Positions 46,352-57,735 of a stretch of 64,000 nucleotides of DNA are shown piece by piece; position 1 is the stretch's first letter, and every line of letters starts with the position of its first letter. Both the position numbers and the translations under genes were made by a program. Origin of the DNA: Coprinellus micaceus (taxonomy: Eukaryota > Basidiomycota > Agaricomycetes > Agaricales > Psathyrellaceae). Where the stretch lies: contig OX596341.1 of NCBI GenBank assembly GCA_951394405.1, positions 1,550,001-1,614,000 of the forward strand, read 5' to 3'. Below the pieces are notes generated by a model. It was not told the DNA's origin. It saw only the letters and a list, made by a program, of their open reading frames with translations, and made no database searches.

Positions 46352-47540
46352 CGCCGTCTCGATGGAATGGGGGTGCGAAAAGGGGTGGGACCAGCAAGAG
46401 CAGCTTGAGAAAGCCGCCCAGCACGACTTGGACACGCGGTATTTGATTGAACTCGGGTTGAACCAAGTCGCTCGCGAATCAAGCTCGACGCAGACTGCAA
46501 ACCAGGACGGATGCCAGAAGACATGCAAACCGGTCGGCCTGCTGGTTCATGGGAGATTGGAACCAAGAACGTTGTAACTTGTCACATCAGTCACATTGCA
46601 CCTCTTCCCTCACCTTCCACCACGTTCCTTGAGCGCTTATCTCCTGGCCTCGGGATTCCAGTGAAAAAACAACCTCTGTTCACTTCTGGGTGGATAATGC
46701 ACAATTCAGTCTTCCATGGTACCCTACGGAGCGATCGTAGAACCCCCGCACCCGATCCGGCCTGCGAGACTGTCGGGCTGCTGGTGCCTTGCTTTGGGTG
46801 TCTATTGACTCTCAACATCAATACAACTTTTTTTGGTATGCTGCCAATCGCAAGATTCATGTCGCAACAGAGCGCATCCAAGGCCGACGAGCTGTGAGAG
46901 TGAGGACCTAGGAATCTGCACATCACTGCGACTAATTCAATCTACAGATTGCAACGCGGGCCCTCGGTTTACTCGCTCACAGCTTGGATGTCAGAGTCGA
47001 GGCCCTTTGACTTCTCTATGCGGTTTGGAGGATGTGTGCACATCAGGTTAAATTTTTCAATCTAAGGAGCCTTGCCGTTTAGAGAGGCTTGCAAAACCAA
47101 GTTCCCCTTGCTTGACAATGCAGGCCCGGTCTTTGAATCTTGATTGAGGTCAGACGACATATCTTGGGATCCCAAATGCTGTGGTTGGCAATAATTTGTG
47201 CCCTTCAAACTCTGCACATTCCAAACCGAGACCTTTGCGGGTTGGGCGTGTATTTCTTCCCTGTGCTACCTTGGTATGAGTGGCGGGTGGCACAACCTCC
47301 AGTCGGTCGGTACCCGTTCTCCTTCTGCTTAGCAATTATTTGATTATTAACGGCCAATGAAGGGTTGCCGCGGTAGTCGACATACTGTTCGTCAGCGGAG
47401 CACCATTTCGAGTGTCAAAGCACATCTCGAATCTGACACCCTTTCATACCTTCCCATTCTTGTCTTCATTTGTTCCGAACGAGTGTTATGGTCGCTTACC
47501 ACAGAAGCCCTCATCTCACCCATCTTTACTTCCAAAATGT
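46352..47540. other. Gene-free interval with possible first exon of next gene
   Basis: No supported gene. Near 47440-47490 a short frame reads LVFICSERVLW, which resembles the CSVELW end of the first exon in the paralog at 49325, so the first exon of the next gene may lie here. Its start is not resolved. Confidence 0.4.
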
Positions 47541-48691
47541 AGTCATTCGATTCTCGACGCCAAGACCCATGCTTCGTCGGGTCCACAATTGCAGGGGTTT
47601 GCTACACATATGGCTATCTCCTAGCTCCACTGCCGTCCGACGGTGGTTATCAATACAGGTATATCGCCCCCGAAGAGGACACACCTTGCACATGCAACAC
47701 AGTGTATTACTCCTTGGAGTCTGCGTGCGCTGCGTGCCAGCACCAACAAAACACTTGGGATAGGTGAGATGAACGACTTCTAACCGGAGTGAAATCTGGG
47801 GCGATAAACTCACCACCACCAAACCATGCAGATGGATACACTGGTCGGCAAACTGTACCAGAACATATACCACGTACATTCTACTCCGATCGAAGCTATG
47901 GGGTTCCAGCGTGCTCACAGACCCCTGCAGATATCCACGGGACATACCCGCGAGCGTGACGATACCTGCCTGGCATATCTCGACGTCACCGTGAGTCAAC
48001 CAAACCCTAGGCATGACGCTGAATTTTACCAAGGCTCATAATGCGTATGTCGCCTTTTAGGCGGGAAATACGTTCAACATCACCCTGGCTCAATCATACG
48101 TTGGCTTCTTGGATTCAGCCGCGCCGCTCCCACCTACTGGCACATCCACCGCGGCCAGCCAGAGTTCAATTTCTTCGACCCAGCCTTCTGCAAGCCCTGC
48201 GGCTACCAGCCTTGTTGCGGCTCCCATGACAAAACCAAACAACACCCCGGCTATTGTGGGAGGTGTTGTTGGGGGCCTGGCAGTCGTCCTTTCAGCTGCG
48301 ATTCTCGCCGTATTGCTCCTTCGTCGCCGGGGTAGACCTACGGCATTGCCTGTAGCTACCGCGGCCAGCATCACTCACCACCCTCAGGCTCCTCAATCGC
48401 CGGTGAGCTCAGAGAGTAGCCCATACACTCTCGATGATAGGCCTACACCAGAGCCCAAACCTCAGGTGAGTATACCATCTCTTTGTTTGGGGTTCTATTT
48501 CAAACTCATTTATCGCATGCCCTCATGGTCAGTACCCTGCAACGCGACCACTTGATAGCAGCCACTACACAGTGCGAGCGTTACCATCCAGCAACGGTCC
48601 GGTTGGCTCAAACCCACCTCTTGGCTTCCCTAGTAACCCTGCTGTGGGCCAAACATATTATCAAAGCCTTCTTCCCGAGCCGGTTCAATGA
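47541..48691 (+). pseudogene. Single-pass membrane protein, paralog 1, one-base frameshift
   Basis: Exons inferred at 47541-47763, 47832-47990, 48061-48465 and 48533-48691. Extracellular part: SFDSRRQDPCFVGSTIAGVC, a CTCNTVYYSLESACAACQ Cys motif, WSANCTRTY and IPASVTIPAW. A Ser/Thr/Pro stalk follows, then the membrane helix AIVGGVVGGLAVVLSAAILA with an RRRGRP stop-transfer, and a cytoplasmic tail ending LPEPVQ. After IPAW the frame must move by one base near 47973 to continue as AYLDVT, as in the intact paralog (AWAYMDVN). A G appears to be missing, so the copy is either broken or carries a sequencing error. The 5' exon is not located. Function unknown; likely a surface protein. Confidence 0.65.
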
Positions 48692-49324
48692 AACATCAAC
48701 ATCTACATCTCTGAGATGGGTATGTGTTGGCGTGTACAAGACATAGCTAAAGTCCGTACAGTACCGCATAATTTAGCCCTTTTGTGCAAAGGATACTCCC
48801 CCTTACAAACCAGACCCTCGAATACCTGGTTTGATGCAGCTTCCATCTAAGTACGCGCCGCCATCGCTTTCAGTACTGCACACCCGCACCTCATTTTTGA
48901 CGTCATGCCCCCCTTAATATCCTTTGTCTGGTGTTGCCCCCTACTCATCGTAACCGAGGTTCGTTCCCCACCGCTATAGACATTTCCACAACGCCGATAG
49001 GTCGGATGGTCGAAAGGCACAAATGTCTAGAATGGGAGGGCGGCGGAGCCTCGTGAGTGGTCATATGGGCCCTTGCCGCACCGCCTTCATGGCGGGCGCT
49101 TAAATATAATTCACAAACGTCTGACAGGGGAATCTCTTGGCACACCCTCGGAACTATCACTGCGATCTAAACCCTCACTCTAGGCTGAATGGTGCACAGA
49201 TTCAGGTCTTCAGCGGATCCACACTGGGTACCCCTCGATTAATGATTATATGATCCCCCTTCAGTCCCTTTAAAAGAGCCCTCCTCATTTTCTTGCATAG
49301 CTTTACCAGCTCTTGGGTACCAGC
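48692..49324. other. Intergenic DNA
   Basis: About 630 bp without a gene between two tandem paralogs. It should carry the promoter of the second one. Confidence 0.4.
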
Positions 49325-50311
49325 ATGGCGTCCAGTGTCGCAACGTGCTCTGTAGAGCTCTGGGTGCGTCCCTGCTACTCCATCCTCCTCCCTGACGAGT
49401 CGCAACCGTACTCACGAGTGATCTAGACCTTCAACTCCCTGAACCAGAGCCCTTGCATAGTGGGATCAGCGCTGGGATCAGTCTGCCACACAAGCGGTCG
49501 TGAGTCTCAATGACCCGCTTTCAAGTCGAAAGACCGACCCAGGTCCCATCGGAATGACTCGTAGAGTTCAGCATCCCTCCGCTCCCACCAAGGGCACACT
49601 ACGTCGGCCCGTGGGCAAGGCCAAGCGAGGCGACGCCGTGCCGCTGTAGCACAGTCTTTTACTCCCTTTTGAGCGCCTGCGCCTATTGCCAAGCAAGCGA
49701 CTTCATAGGGTAAGCCTGAGCGCCGATTCTCGATGGCTGAAAGCACGCTTAAGGCGACGGGTACAGATGGTCAGATTACTCAGCCAACTGCACAACAGTC
49801 TATAGCGGAGTGTAAGCTCGCCTTTGTGGCATAAACTCGGATCTCAGTTCAACCTAACCAATTTGCTTAGCTTTCCTCGAGACATTCCTCGAGGCATCGC
49901 CGTCCCAGCATGGGCTTACATGGACGTAAATGTGAGTAGCATGACAGCTCAAAGAGAGAATACTCGTTAATCACACTACGATTTTCATGGAACTTCAAAA
50001 AGGCGACCGATTTCTTCAACCCGCTCTTGGCTGAGACTTACGGAGGAACGGAATCCGGTTCTTTACTCCCTAACCCTTCGTCAACCACTCCACCTCCGCC
50101 GACCACGATTTCTCCACCTTCTACTCCTACGACTATCACAGTAACCACCTCTACGCCGAGTGCCCCAACCGAAGCCGCAACCACCACGCGCGCGGCGTCG
50201 CTCGATGGCCTTGGTGGAAAGAACGGTGCTTCTGAACCGGGGTTCAAGGCTTATGGTGTTGCCATCCTGTCCGTCGTCGCAACATGGCTCTTTACTTATA
50301 TTACTTCCTGA
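49325..50311 (+). CDS. Single-pass surface protein, paralog 2 (intact)
   Basis: Six exons fit in phase: 49325-49363, 49427-49499, 49565-49709, 49767-49811, 49871-49931 and 50003-50311, giving 223 residues. Order: CSVELW, TFNSLNQSPC, QFSIPPLPP, the CRCSTVFYSLLSACAYCQ motif, WSDYSANC, FPRDIPRGIAVPAWAYMDVN, a Pro/Thr-rich stalk, and a C-terminal hydrophobic helix (AILSVVATWLFTYITS) that ends the protein. Lack of a cytoplasmic tail suggests a GPI signal or tail anchor, unlike paralog 1. The usual signal peptide is not seen at this Met, so the true start may be upstream. Family is common in basidiomycetes with no assigned function. Confidence 0.65.
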
Positions 50312-51790
50312 GTCAAAGTTCCACAGACTCTGCACTTCTGTTTCCTCCTTGGTCTCTGAAACCTTCTCAGGTTCCGAGCGTAGTTCAAAACATTATGTTG
50401 TGTTCGAACGCTTATAGGTCTCGAGGCATGTGGGGGCGTAATTTATAGATAGGCAGGCATCTGTATGATATCGCAGTCCTCGTGCAAGATCCAGAAAAAA
50501 TTAGTCAGGAAGAATCGAGCGGCAGGAGCAATGAAGTGGCGCAGCTTTGGTCAACAGAAACGCCCATATGTAGACACATGCGGCACGAGCGCTTATCTGT
50601 CGAGATCCGTGGACCGCCCGATGACCGTCCTCCTTCTACTGACATTCCCAAATTTGACACGGAAAGCATATCGCCCGTCACTTGGTTGTGTCGCATGATC
50701 AAGGGACACAGTGGGAGTCCCTCTGCGTTATCATATCATCGTCTCTGGTCAAGGAGGCACATCTCATGGATATAAACCTGAAAGGTCAATATTCCCCGAA
50801 TCTGAGCCGCTTTCGCCAAAAAGGGCAGAGAACAACATGAGCACGCCGTTGCCGTGGCCAGGGGAGACGTGTCGTGGATTTGCAGCTTGGGTTGGTGCTT
50901 CAACGCTGCCCTGTCTTCAAGCGCACTCACTTTTGTTCTCAGACGTTCAATTCCAGAAACCAAAATATGGAGCGTATAAGGGGTAATAAATGTTGTGTAG
51001 ACATCTGTTGAATTTTGACCTTGTGTGCATACAACTCGAGTCGGTTATTGACCATGTGTAGACATCTCCGAGCCAGAGGGCGCGCGGGTAATGACATCTT
51101 CCCCTCGCCCTGAACCGCCACCTTCTTGACCGAATACACCCATTCCTTCCCCTGTTCAGCTTTATAACCTGGGTCTTCCTTGTTCCTTCCTCAACTTTCC
51201 TGCACCTTTCCCCAAATCTAGGGCCCACCAATCGGCATTCCCTTGGACGGAATGCACCCCTTCTCCGATCACGCCAGGGACATCAATCTTTTTTCTCCCT
51301 TCCTTCCAATAGGTAAATACATGTTCACCTGACCGGAAGCAACGGAGACTTGGGCATGACTCACCAATACTGGGAACATGGTGAGGAGGCTTGGTAGTCA
51401 GGCATATGGGCGGAGTACGGAGCTACTAGAAGGACACACCTGAAGCCCCTGGTCCTCTACAACGTAAATATCCTTGAGAAGAATACAAGTGCGATGTCAG
51501 TGCGACGCTCTGGGGACGTCTGCTGAACATTGGCCTGGGTAAAATGTGTATACACCGACACCCCCACTCTCCTGGTGTCTGCACCATGTCCCATTCACCG
51601 AGCACATGTATTCACCAGAGTCGAGATCCCCGTTCCACATGTATACATAACTGAATTTTTACACAGAAAGGGATGCATACACACTCATTTTATTTTTACC
51701 CAGTATACGTGCCATACCAAAACCCATGTGAGGTCGCAACTATCTTAGGGGGATTGTGTGTCGACACCGGTTGTAAGGTATACACGCACA
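50312..51790. other. Gene-free interval
   Basis: No supported gene over about 1.5 kb. It lies between the intact paralog and the degraded one. Short frames lack family signatures. Confidence 0.4.
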
Positions 51791-52669
51791 CCATGAGGTC
51801 GTCTAATCTCTGGGCCATAGACGCGACCAACCCTTTGCCTCCAAATGCCACATCCTGCAAATGCAGCTCGGTCTATTATTCCATGTTGAGTGCGTCAAGC
51901 GGAACAAGCTGGCGCGTGCACGGATATTACTGCCCCACCTCTATGATATCTCATCGAGAGTAAGCACAGTTTTAACACCACTTCTTGGGCCGACCCCTTA
52001 CTCGTCGGGATAGACTCCCTCAGCAACTCCTCCCCCCCCCCCCAATGTGTCCGTCACAGCATGAGCATACCTAGACGTGGAGGTGCCTCAAATATTTATC
52101 TCTTGACCACAATTGCGACGGGACTAAGGTTTCTGGATGCAGGCACTAGACCCGGTACTAAGCGGTGTGCACGCCACTGTATAGCAATATCCTTCACCAA
52201 GGCTATTAACGAATCCACGCCGGATGGAAATGTGCGTGTATGAGCCCCAACTCGCCCTTCTTGTCTACCATAAGGTTGGCGAGGCATGGCTCCCTGTGAT
52301 TCCCCCACCGAGGCTTTTGTGTCGAGCTGAATCAACTCTCCGAACTTTAGGCAACCAACAGATTCAATTCCACCCTGGCCGAGGTTTTCATAGGACCCGA
52401 ATCCACCGCCGAATCCACCGCCAACCAGCACCTCGATGTCATCGCCAGAAGGGGGTGAGGATAAAAGCAACACAGGCGTCATTGTTGGTGCCGTCGTCGG
52501 GGGCGTACTTGGGCTGCTGTTCCTGCTCGCCCTTGTCCTATACATCATCCGAAGGAGGGGGCACAGTGACAAACAGGGGGACGATATTCCTTCTGAGTCT
52601 AAGTCGAAACCCCCGAAATCTCTGGTGAAGCCGAAGCTCAATTTTCAAGGGGAAAAGTGTATCCAGTGA
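51791..52669 (+). pseudogene. Single-pass membrane protein, paralog 3 (degraded)
   Basis: Starts with RSSNLWAIDATNPLPPN and the family motif CKCSSVYYSMLSAS, in which the second Cys pair is lost. Near 52050 the conserved AWAYLDV is readable but Trp is TGA, just after a run of 12 C (52032-52043). More stops follow. From 52436 a stalk, a membrane helix (VIVGAVVGGVLGLLFLLALV), IIRRRG and a tail are still open. The gene is therefore broken in the middle. It is the third tandem member of the family. Confidence 0.7.
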
Positions 52670-53021
52670 CGCGGATGGCCTGAGCGAGCATAGTAATGAT
52701 GCCCAAGACGGGAGCGATGGTCCAGGAGAGCGAGGGATGCAGGATGGAAGCGATGGATTGAACGAAGGAATGCAGATGGGAGTGACGGACGGTGGGTATA
52801 CGCGAACCAAGATGGGAGCGACGCTCCGAGGGACGACTACCACCATACAGCTCCAGCAGCTGCGGACGAAGAATCGAGCCTGAACTGCTCAACGGAATGC
52901 CGCGTGCATACGATCTATTCCCAGCCATTTATATGCGGTTGCGCCTGCACAACTGATTCCTCAATTACGACGACTCATGCATAAACCTGACTGCTTACAT
53001 TACAATTGGGAAATCGTCCAT
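52670..53021. other. Intergenic DNA
   Basis: No gene seen. Includes repeated GATGG/GGGAGCGA words (52700-52830), a degenerate tandem pattern. Probably contains the RFT1 3' UTR at its right edge. Confidence 0.4.
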
Positions 53022-55037
53022 CTATTCCGCCTTCGCCCTCCCGCCTCTCTGACCTCTCACACTCTCCAATACCCTCTTCCCACTGCTCGCCCACCACACG
53101 CCGAGGCACCCTACCCCCAGTCCCCCGCCAATTGCCACATGCCTTAGGACATCCCATTGGAAAATCACGTATTTGCCTCCTTTCGCTAGGGCAGAGGGGA
53201 CGTTGAAGTGGTTCGAACTAAGCTGTATGATGAACGCAGAAACGGCGACCGCGAAGAGGAAAGGGAGACGTGGGAACGCGTCGGCGAGACTGAATTCAGC
53301 GCTTTGGGTGGTGGATCGAGTATCCTCGCTCGTAAAGGTGTCTTTAGTGGTCGTCGCGTCCTGGGAAACAGACGCGGGAGGCGTTGTGAAGAACCGCCTC
53401 GAGAACGCAAGGCAGTACGCTACCCTCGCTGCAAGGCTCGCGCAATTCGCGTAGATGAGGCTAACATCACCCCAGCCGAGCCTGTAGAAGAAGACGGCGG
53501 TAGAGATGTAGGTTACCGAGAACACGAACATCCACCTAGTATTCGTCAGTAATCATAATACGAGGTCCAAGAACCAGGAAACTCAAACGCACTTGCTCTG
53601 CCTCTTAACCTCACCAACGCCGGCCGCACTGCTCAAAAACGCCTCCAAGCTCCCGTTTAAACTGAGCCACGGGATAAGGTACACCCACGCTCCAAGCACA
53701 CTCCCCGCACTTGTCGCTGCGTACTTGGGAGGGAGGACCAAAGGCAATACGAACGGCAGGTACGAAGACCCGAACAGGACGAAGAGGATCGAGAAGGATG
53801 TTTGAGTGAGGAGAAGCGATGTGAGGGCGGAGGAGGCGGTGGATAGAGAGGAGGGGGATGGGGAGGTAAGGAGCTTGGAGAAGTATACCCGGAGAGTCTC
53901 TTCCAGAGGCTGGAAGATTATTCTTGCGAGCAGTGAGCCTTAATCCCCGCCATGTCAGCTTCATACGGTCAGGCAACGAGTGGTAAGGCGTACCGTAATT
54001 GGCTGCAATCGCATAACCCCCCTGGTCCTGCAGCGGACTAAAGAACGTGAGCATGACCTTGTCGCCCTCTGTCAAGACGTGCTTGATCACGCTTTGAGCC
54101 GTCATCGTCGCCGACAGGTTCAAGAGCCTCTTGTCAAAGTATCCTTCCTTCCCAGCCTTTGCATACCCAGCCTTCGGCTTCTTCAACCACACAAATCCCC
54201 CAAACTTGGCTGCGTACACCACCCACACCGTCACCGCATACGCAAGTTGCCCGAGGGCGAAGGCAATGAGGGCGAGGTCATCGTTTCCGCGCTGAGCGTC
54301 GAGGTACAGAACAGCGAGGGTGACGAGACTTTTTGCCGTGATACCCAGCCCTTCTGCACGGACGCGGACATCTGTCTTCAGCTCGATCATCGCCCTGCAC
54401 CCGGAAACATCCTCAGTACAACTTGGAACCGTGTCAAGGGCGCGTATGCTTACCGATTATGCATCGGCTCCCCCGCCAGCTCCACCAACGCCGCCACCGC
54501 ATATATGCCTACCGCAAGGCTGAGGTGAGGCTGCGCGCGGACCTCCGAGGATGCGGTGGATAGGTAGACGAAGGACGTAAGGAGGGAAAGGGGGACTCCC
54601 AGGAGGATGGGGAGGAACGTCAAGTTCAGTTGCTTCACATACCTACCTTCATCTTCTCCACCCTCTTGCCTCTTCACACTACTCCCATTCTTCTTCTCCT
54701 TGCTATCCAACCGCAGAATAGCGTTCCGCACCCCCTCCCGACTCACAACCAAGATCGTGCTGAGAACAAGCTCAAACTGGATCGCGGCGGTCCCAAACGC
54801 CTTGGGGCTCGCGAGGCGTACGAGGGCACTGTTAAGGACGGACGTGAAGAGGCGGGAGAACAGCTGGAGTGCGATGAGGAATGTGAGGGAGGTCAGGGAG
54901 GAGGTGAACAGGCTCTTTTTCGGGGCTGCGGTCGTGGTGGGATGGTCATTTGATTTTGGAGACGGTGGGCGGTCAGGATCTGAGGCGGTCGAAGGAGATG
55001 GAGAGCTCATGGGCTTGCGCCTGGACCTGGTGGTCAT
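53022..55037 (-). CDS. RFT1: RFT1-like lipid-linked oligosaccharide translocation protein
   Basis: Four exons fit in phase: 55037-54454, 54394-53994, 53938-53593 and 53535-53022, giving 614 residues, slightly longer than yeast and human RFT1. Many hydrophobic segments are visible. Family blocks: LFSRLFTSVLNSALVRLASP and VVSREGVRNAILR near the start, EPMHNR, then IELKTDVRVRAEGLGI, TEGDKVML, SLLARIIFQPLEETLRVYFS, GAWVYLIPWLSLNGSLEAFL and GWGDVSLIYANC. RFT1 is an ER membrane protein needed for Man5GlcNAc2-PP-dolichol to reach the lumenal side in N-glycosylation; whether it is itself the flippase has been debated. The gene is complete and shows nothing unusual. Confidence 0.92.
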
Positions 55038-55686
55038 GGTCGTGGTGGAGATCAGGGTATCATGAGCGCTTACTTTGAGTGATGCGCGTCATAGAATCAG
55101 TTGGACACGTCGCGAGAACGCGGTACACGTGGCCGTCGCGTTCAGGTGCTCGCAGCGTGGACACGAGAGGGGAAGAGGTGGAGAGAGCCAATAAAAATGT
55201 ATACAGGTACATACAACAAGTGAAACGCGCATGGATCTACCAGGCCATCCTCTGGGTTCTACTCGGGGTCATAGAAGTACAAGATCGGAGAGAGGAGATG
55301 GGGCATAAGAGTCGATAATCATAACCAAACGAGACAGGCTGATAAGTAAAGTAATACATGCTGGGCAGTTACCAAGTATATATACCATTACATTCGAAAA
55401 CATCGAAAGCAAGAATCATGCGGAGTAACTAGAGGAAGGGGAGAATGAAAACGATTAATAGGGGGCGTAAGACAAGGTGGAGACCCGAAATAAGACACGT
55501 CGAGCGTCGGAAAGGGGGACGCGGGAGAAGAAAATAGGAATAGGAGAGAATAAACTTAGGGTCAAACAAAAAGTGAAACAAGGATCAAGCGAACACAATC
55601 CTATCGTACTCGAGGTGCTGCTGCTGGGGGGCGAGCGTCTCGAGGATGGTCATTAAATCAATCCACGGATTCACGGAGAGTCGGAA
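55038..55686. other. Intergenic DNA
   Basis: About 650 bp without a gene. It holds the RFT1 promoter near 55040-55130 and the 3' UTR of the SAP-domain gene. Confidence 0.4.
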
Positions 55687-57007
55687 TTAGTCGACCTCCG
55701 AACTCTCCCCTGCTTCCCCAATGAAGCCTCTCACAGGTGTGGCACTTCTGGACGCAGAGAGGCTCTGGATCGCCAGCCTCTGCTCCCCAGCTAGGGTCTT
55801 CGCGAACGATCTTGGGGCCCCCTGGATAGCTTCGGCGAAAGCAAACGCCAGGCCTAAGCTAGCGTTGAACACGCGGAGGTTGTACCCTAGAACATCAAGG
55901 CCAAAGATGTGTTCTTTGGACGCGAAGGAGGCGTACGGGTACGCAATGGCCGCAGCAAGGCGGACGATCGCGGCCGTTAGAGGGTCGAAGGGGAGGTCTG
56001 TTGGTACCTTCTTGTTGGTGGCAGACCCCGGTTCTGAAGCCTTTGGGGCGGAAGGGGCAGCGGTGGGGTTGAAAGAGATGAGGTTCCCCACGAATGCGGG
56101 TGCGATGAGGGTGGGGATCGCCCAGTGGAGCAGAACGAGCCAGAATGTGGAGGTCTGGAAAACGGATAGCGGTGGGTACGGGAGGGAGAGTGTAGGGGCG
56201 GAGGATGAGATGTTGGTTGGCGAGAGAGGAACGGCGGCGTATTTCCAAGGTATCACGGTGGAGATGATGTAGAGGGCTTCGAAGAGGGAGCTGAGGGTCC
56301 AGATGTTTCGCGAGTTGGAGAGGACCTGTCGAACGGAATGTGAGTTAGGTCGGTTGGAAATGTGAAGGATCGGACGAAAGGACGTACAGCGCGCGTAGCT
56401 TCCAACAACTCCGTGCCATGGGGCAATATCTCTCGTCGGGTTTGCTGTACGACGCGGCGTTGGACTGCAGAGACCGCGGCAATGACGTCGTTTGGCTTGG
56501 GGATGGCCTGCACGATCGACTTGATTGGGCTATCAGGCAATGGTGGCAGGCTGCTGGGAGTTGGGGGCACGGATGCATCCGCCTTGTGCGCAGTGCGAGG
56601 AGAAGTCTGGGGTGTGGGTGTCGCGCCCTTGCTCTCGGTTGGGGAAGGCAGGTCTTTCACGGGGGTCGTTTCACGGATGGGGTCAAGTGCTGCGATGCGG
56701 TTGCTCGATCGGGGTTTCTCGCTGGCGGCCCTGTACAACACATGAGATCCAAGAGGATGCCTCGGGTGAGAGAGACTCACGTTGGGGGAGCGAGCTGAGG
56801 CTGAGCAGAACGCTTCCTGCGTCCATACAAGCCGGCAAACATGGGGTCATCCTCCAAAGCGCTGGTGTTGGCGTCGAGATGCCTTTTAATGCGAGCCTGG
56901 ATTTCATCCTTTGTTCCCTGGTCGCTGACGCGCAGAGCGAGGGCGATTTCTTGAAGTTCGGATTTCTTCTTGGGCTGGAGAGCGCCGGAGTAGGTGATAG
57001 GGGCCAT
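55687..57007 (-). CDS. SAP-domain membrane protein
   Basis: Three exons fit in phase: 57007-56781, 56730-56388 and 56325-55687, giving 402 residues. Residues 10-48 form a SAP-like helix-turn-helix (LQPKKKSELQEIALALRV, then GTKDEIQARIKRHL), a DNA-binding motif of chromatin proteins. A low-complexity region follows with KPNDVIAAVSAVQRRVV. The C-terminal half has three or four hydrophobic segments (about residues 205-225, 245-280, 315-335, 345-365). SAP plus membrane helices fits an inner nuclear membrane or chromatin-tethering protein, but this is inferred. It is divergent with the next gene, sharing a 728-bp intergenic region. Confidence 0.7.
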
Positions 57008-57735
57008 GACGGTGATGGATGATCGACGGAGAGTTCAACGGATGCCAGAATCAACAAACTCCCTTTGTTTCACCCTGTTTACGCGTTGGTCATGTGACCC
57101 ACTCCACGTTCTCACCACCTGGAAATCGATTCAGGTGGGCGTCGGGGACGAGAGAAGTCTATAACAGTGAACCATTTACAGGTGCGAAAGGTGTACAAAG
57201 AGATCCGGGAATTTTGAGCTGGAGTTTGGCCCGGGATTTGCGCCATATCAACGTCACATCAATAAGCGCCCAGCCAAAGATCCATCCGCGCTCCCCATGA
57301 GGTAGGGGACATGCCAGCTTTGCTGAAGCTCCACCACCCTCGGCTCACAAAAGGAGCATACTGTCCTCCAACATGGTGCGCGCATCGCGCAAGCATTGCG
57401 CAATTGCACCTTGCCAAGCGTCAACCTCGAGGGGACATCAGCCACCATCAAGCGCTGTGGGTCTTTCAAGTAGAATATGAGAAGAAATGAAGCAGTCAAA
57501 CAAACTCATGGTTTGGGTTCTGTACGGGCCCGGAGCAGGCTGCCTGTCGCCCGCAATCTCCCTGATCTATTTATATGAATACCTCGCTGCAACTGCGCGC
57601 TGTCCAAGTTTTCTTTTATGAAGCACAGCCCTCATGCCCTTGTACATTCACTCTCTCCTTCGTTCCACTCACATTACCAGCCACAACCCGTAGCTCTCCT
57701 ACTACCAGAGCTCCTTTAAGTACGACTACCTCAGT
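57008..57735. promoter_or_regulatory. Shared divergent promoter region
   Basis: A 728-bp interval between divergent start codons at 57007 (-) and 57736 (+). A TATA-like word (TATTTATATGAATA at about 57567) lies about 160 bp upstream of the right gene. No other coding is seen. Confidence 0.45.
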
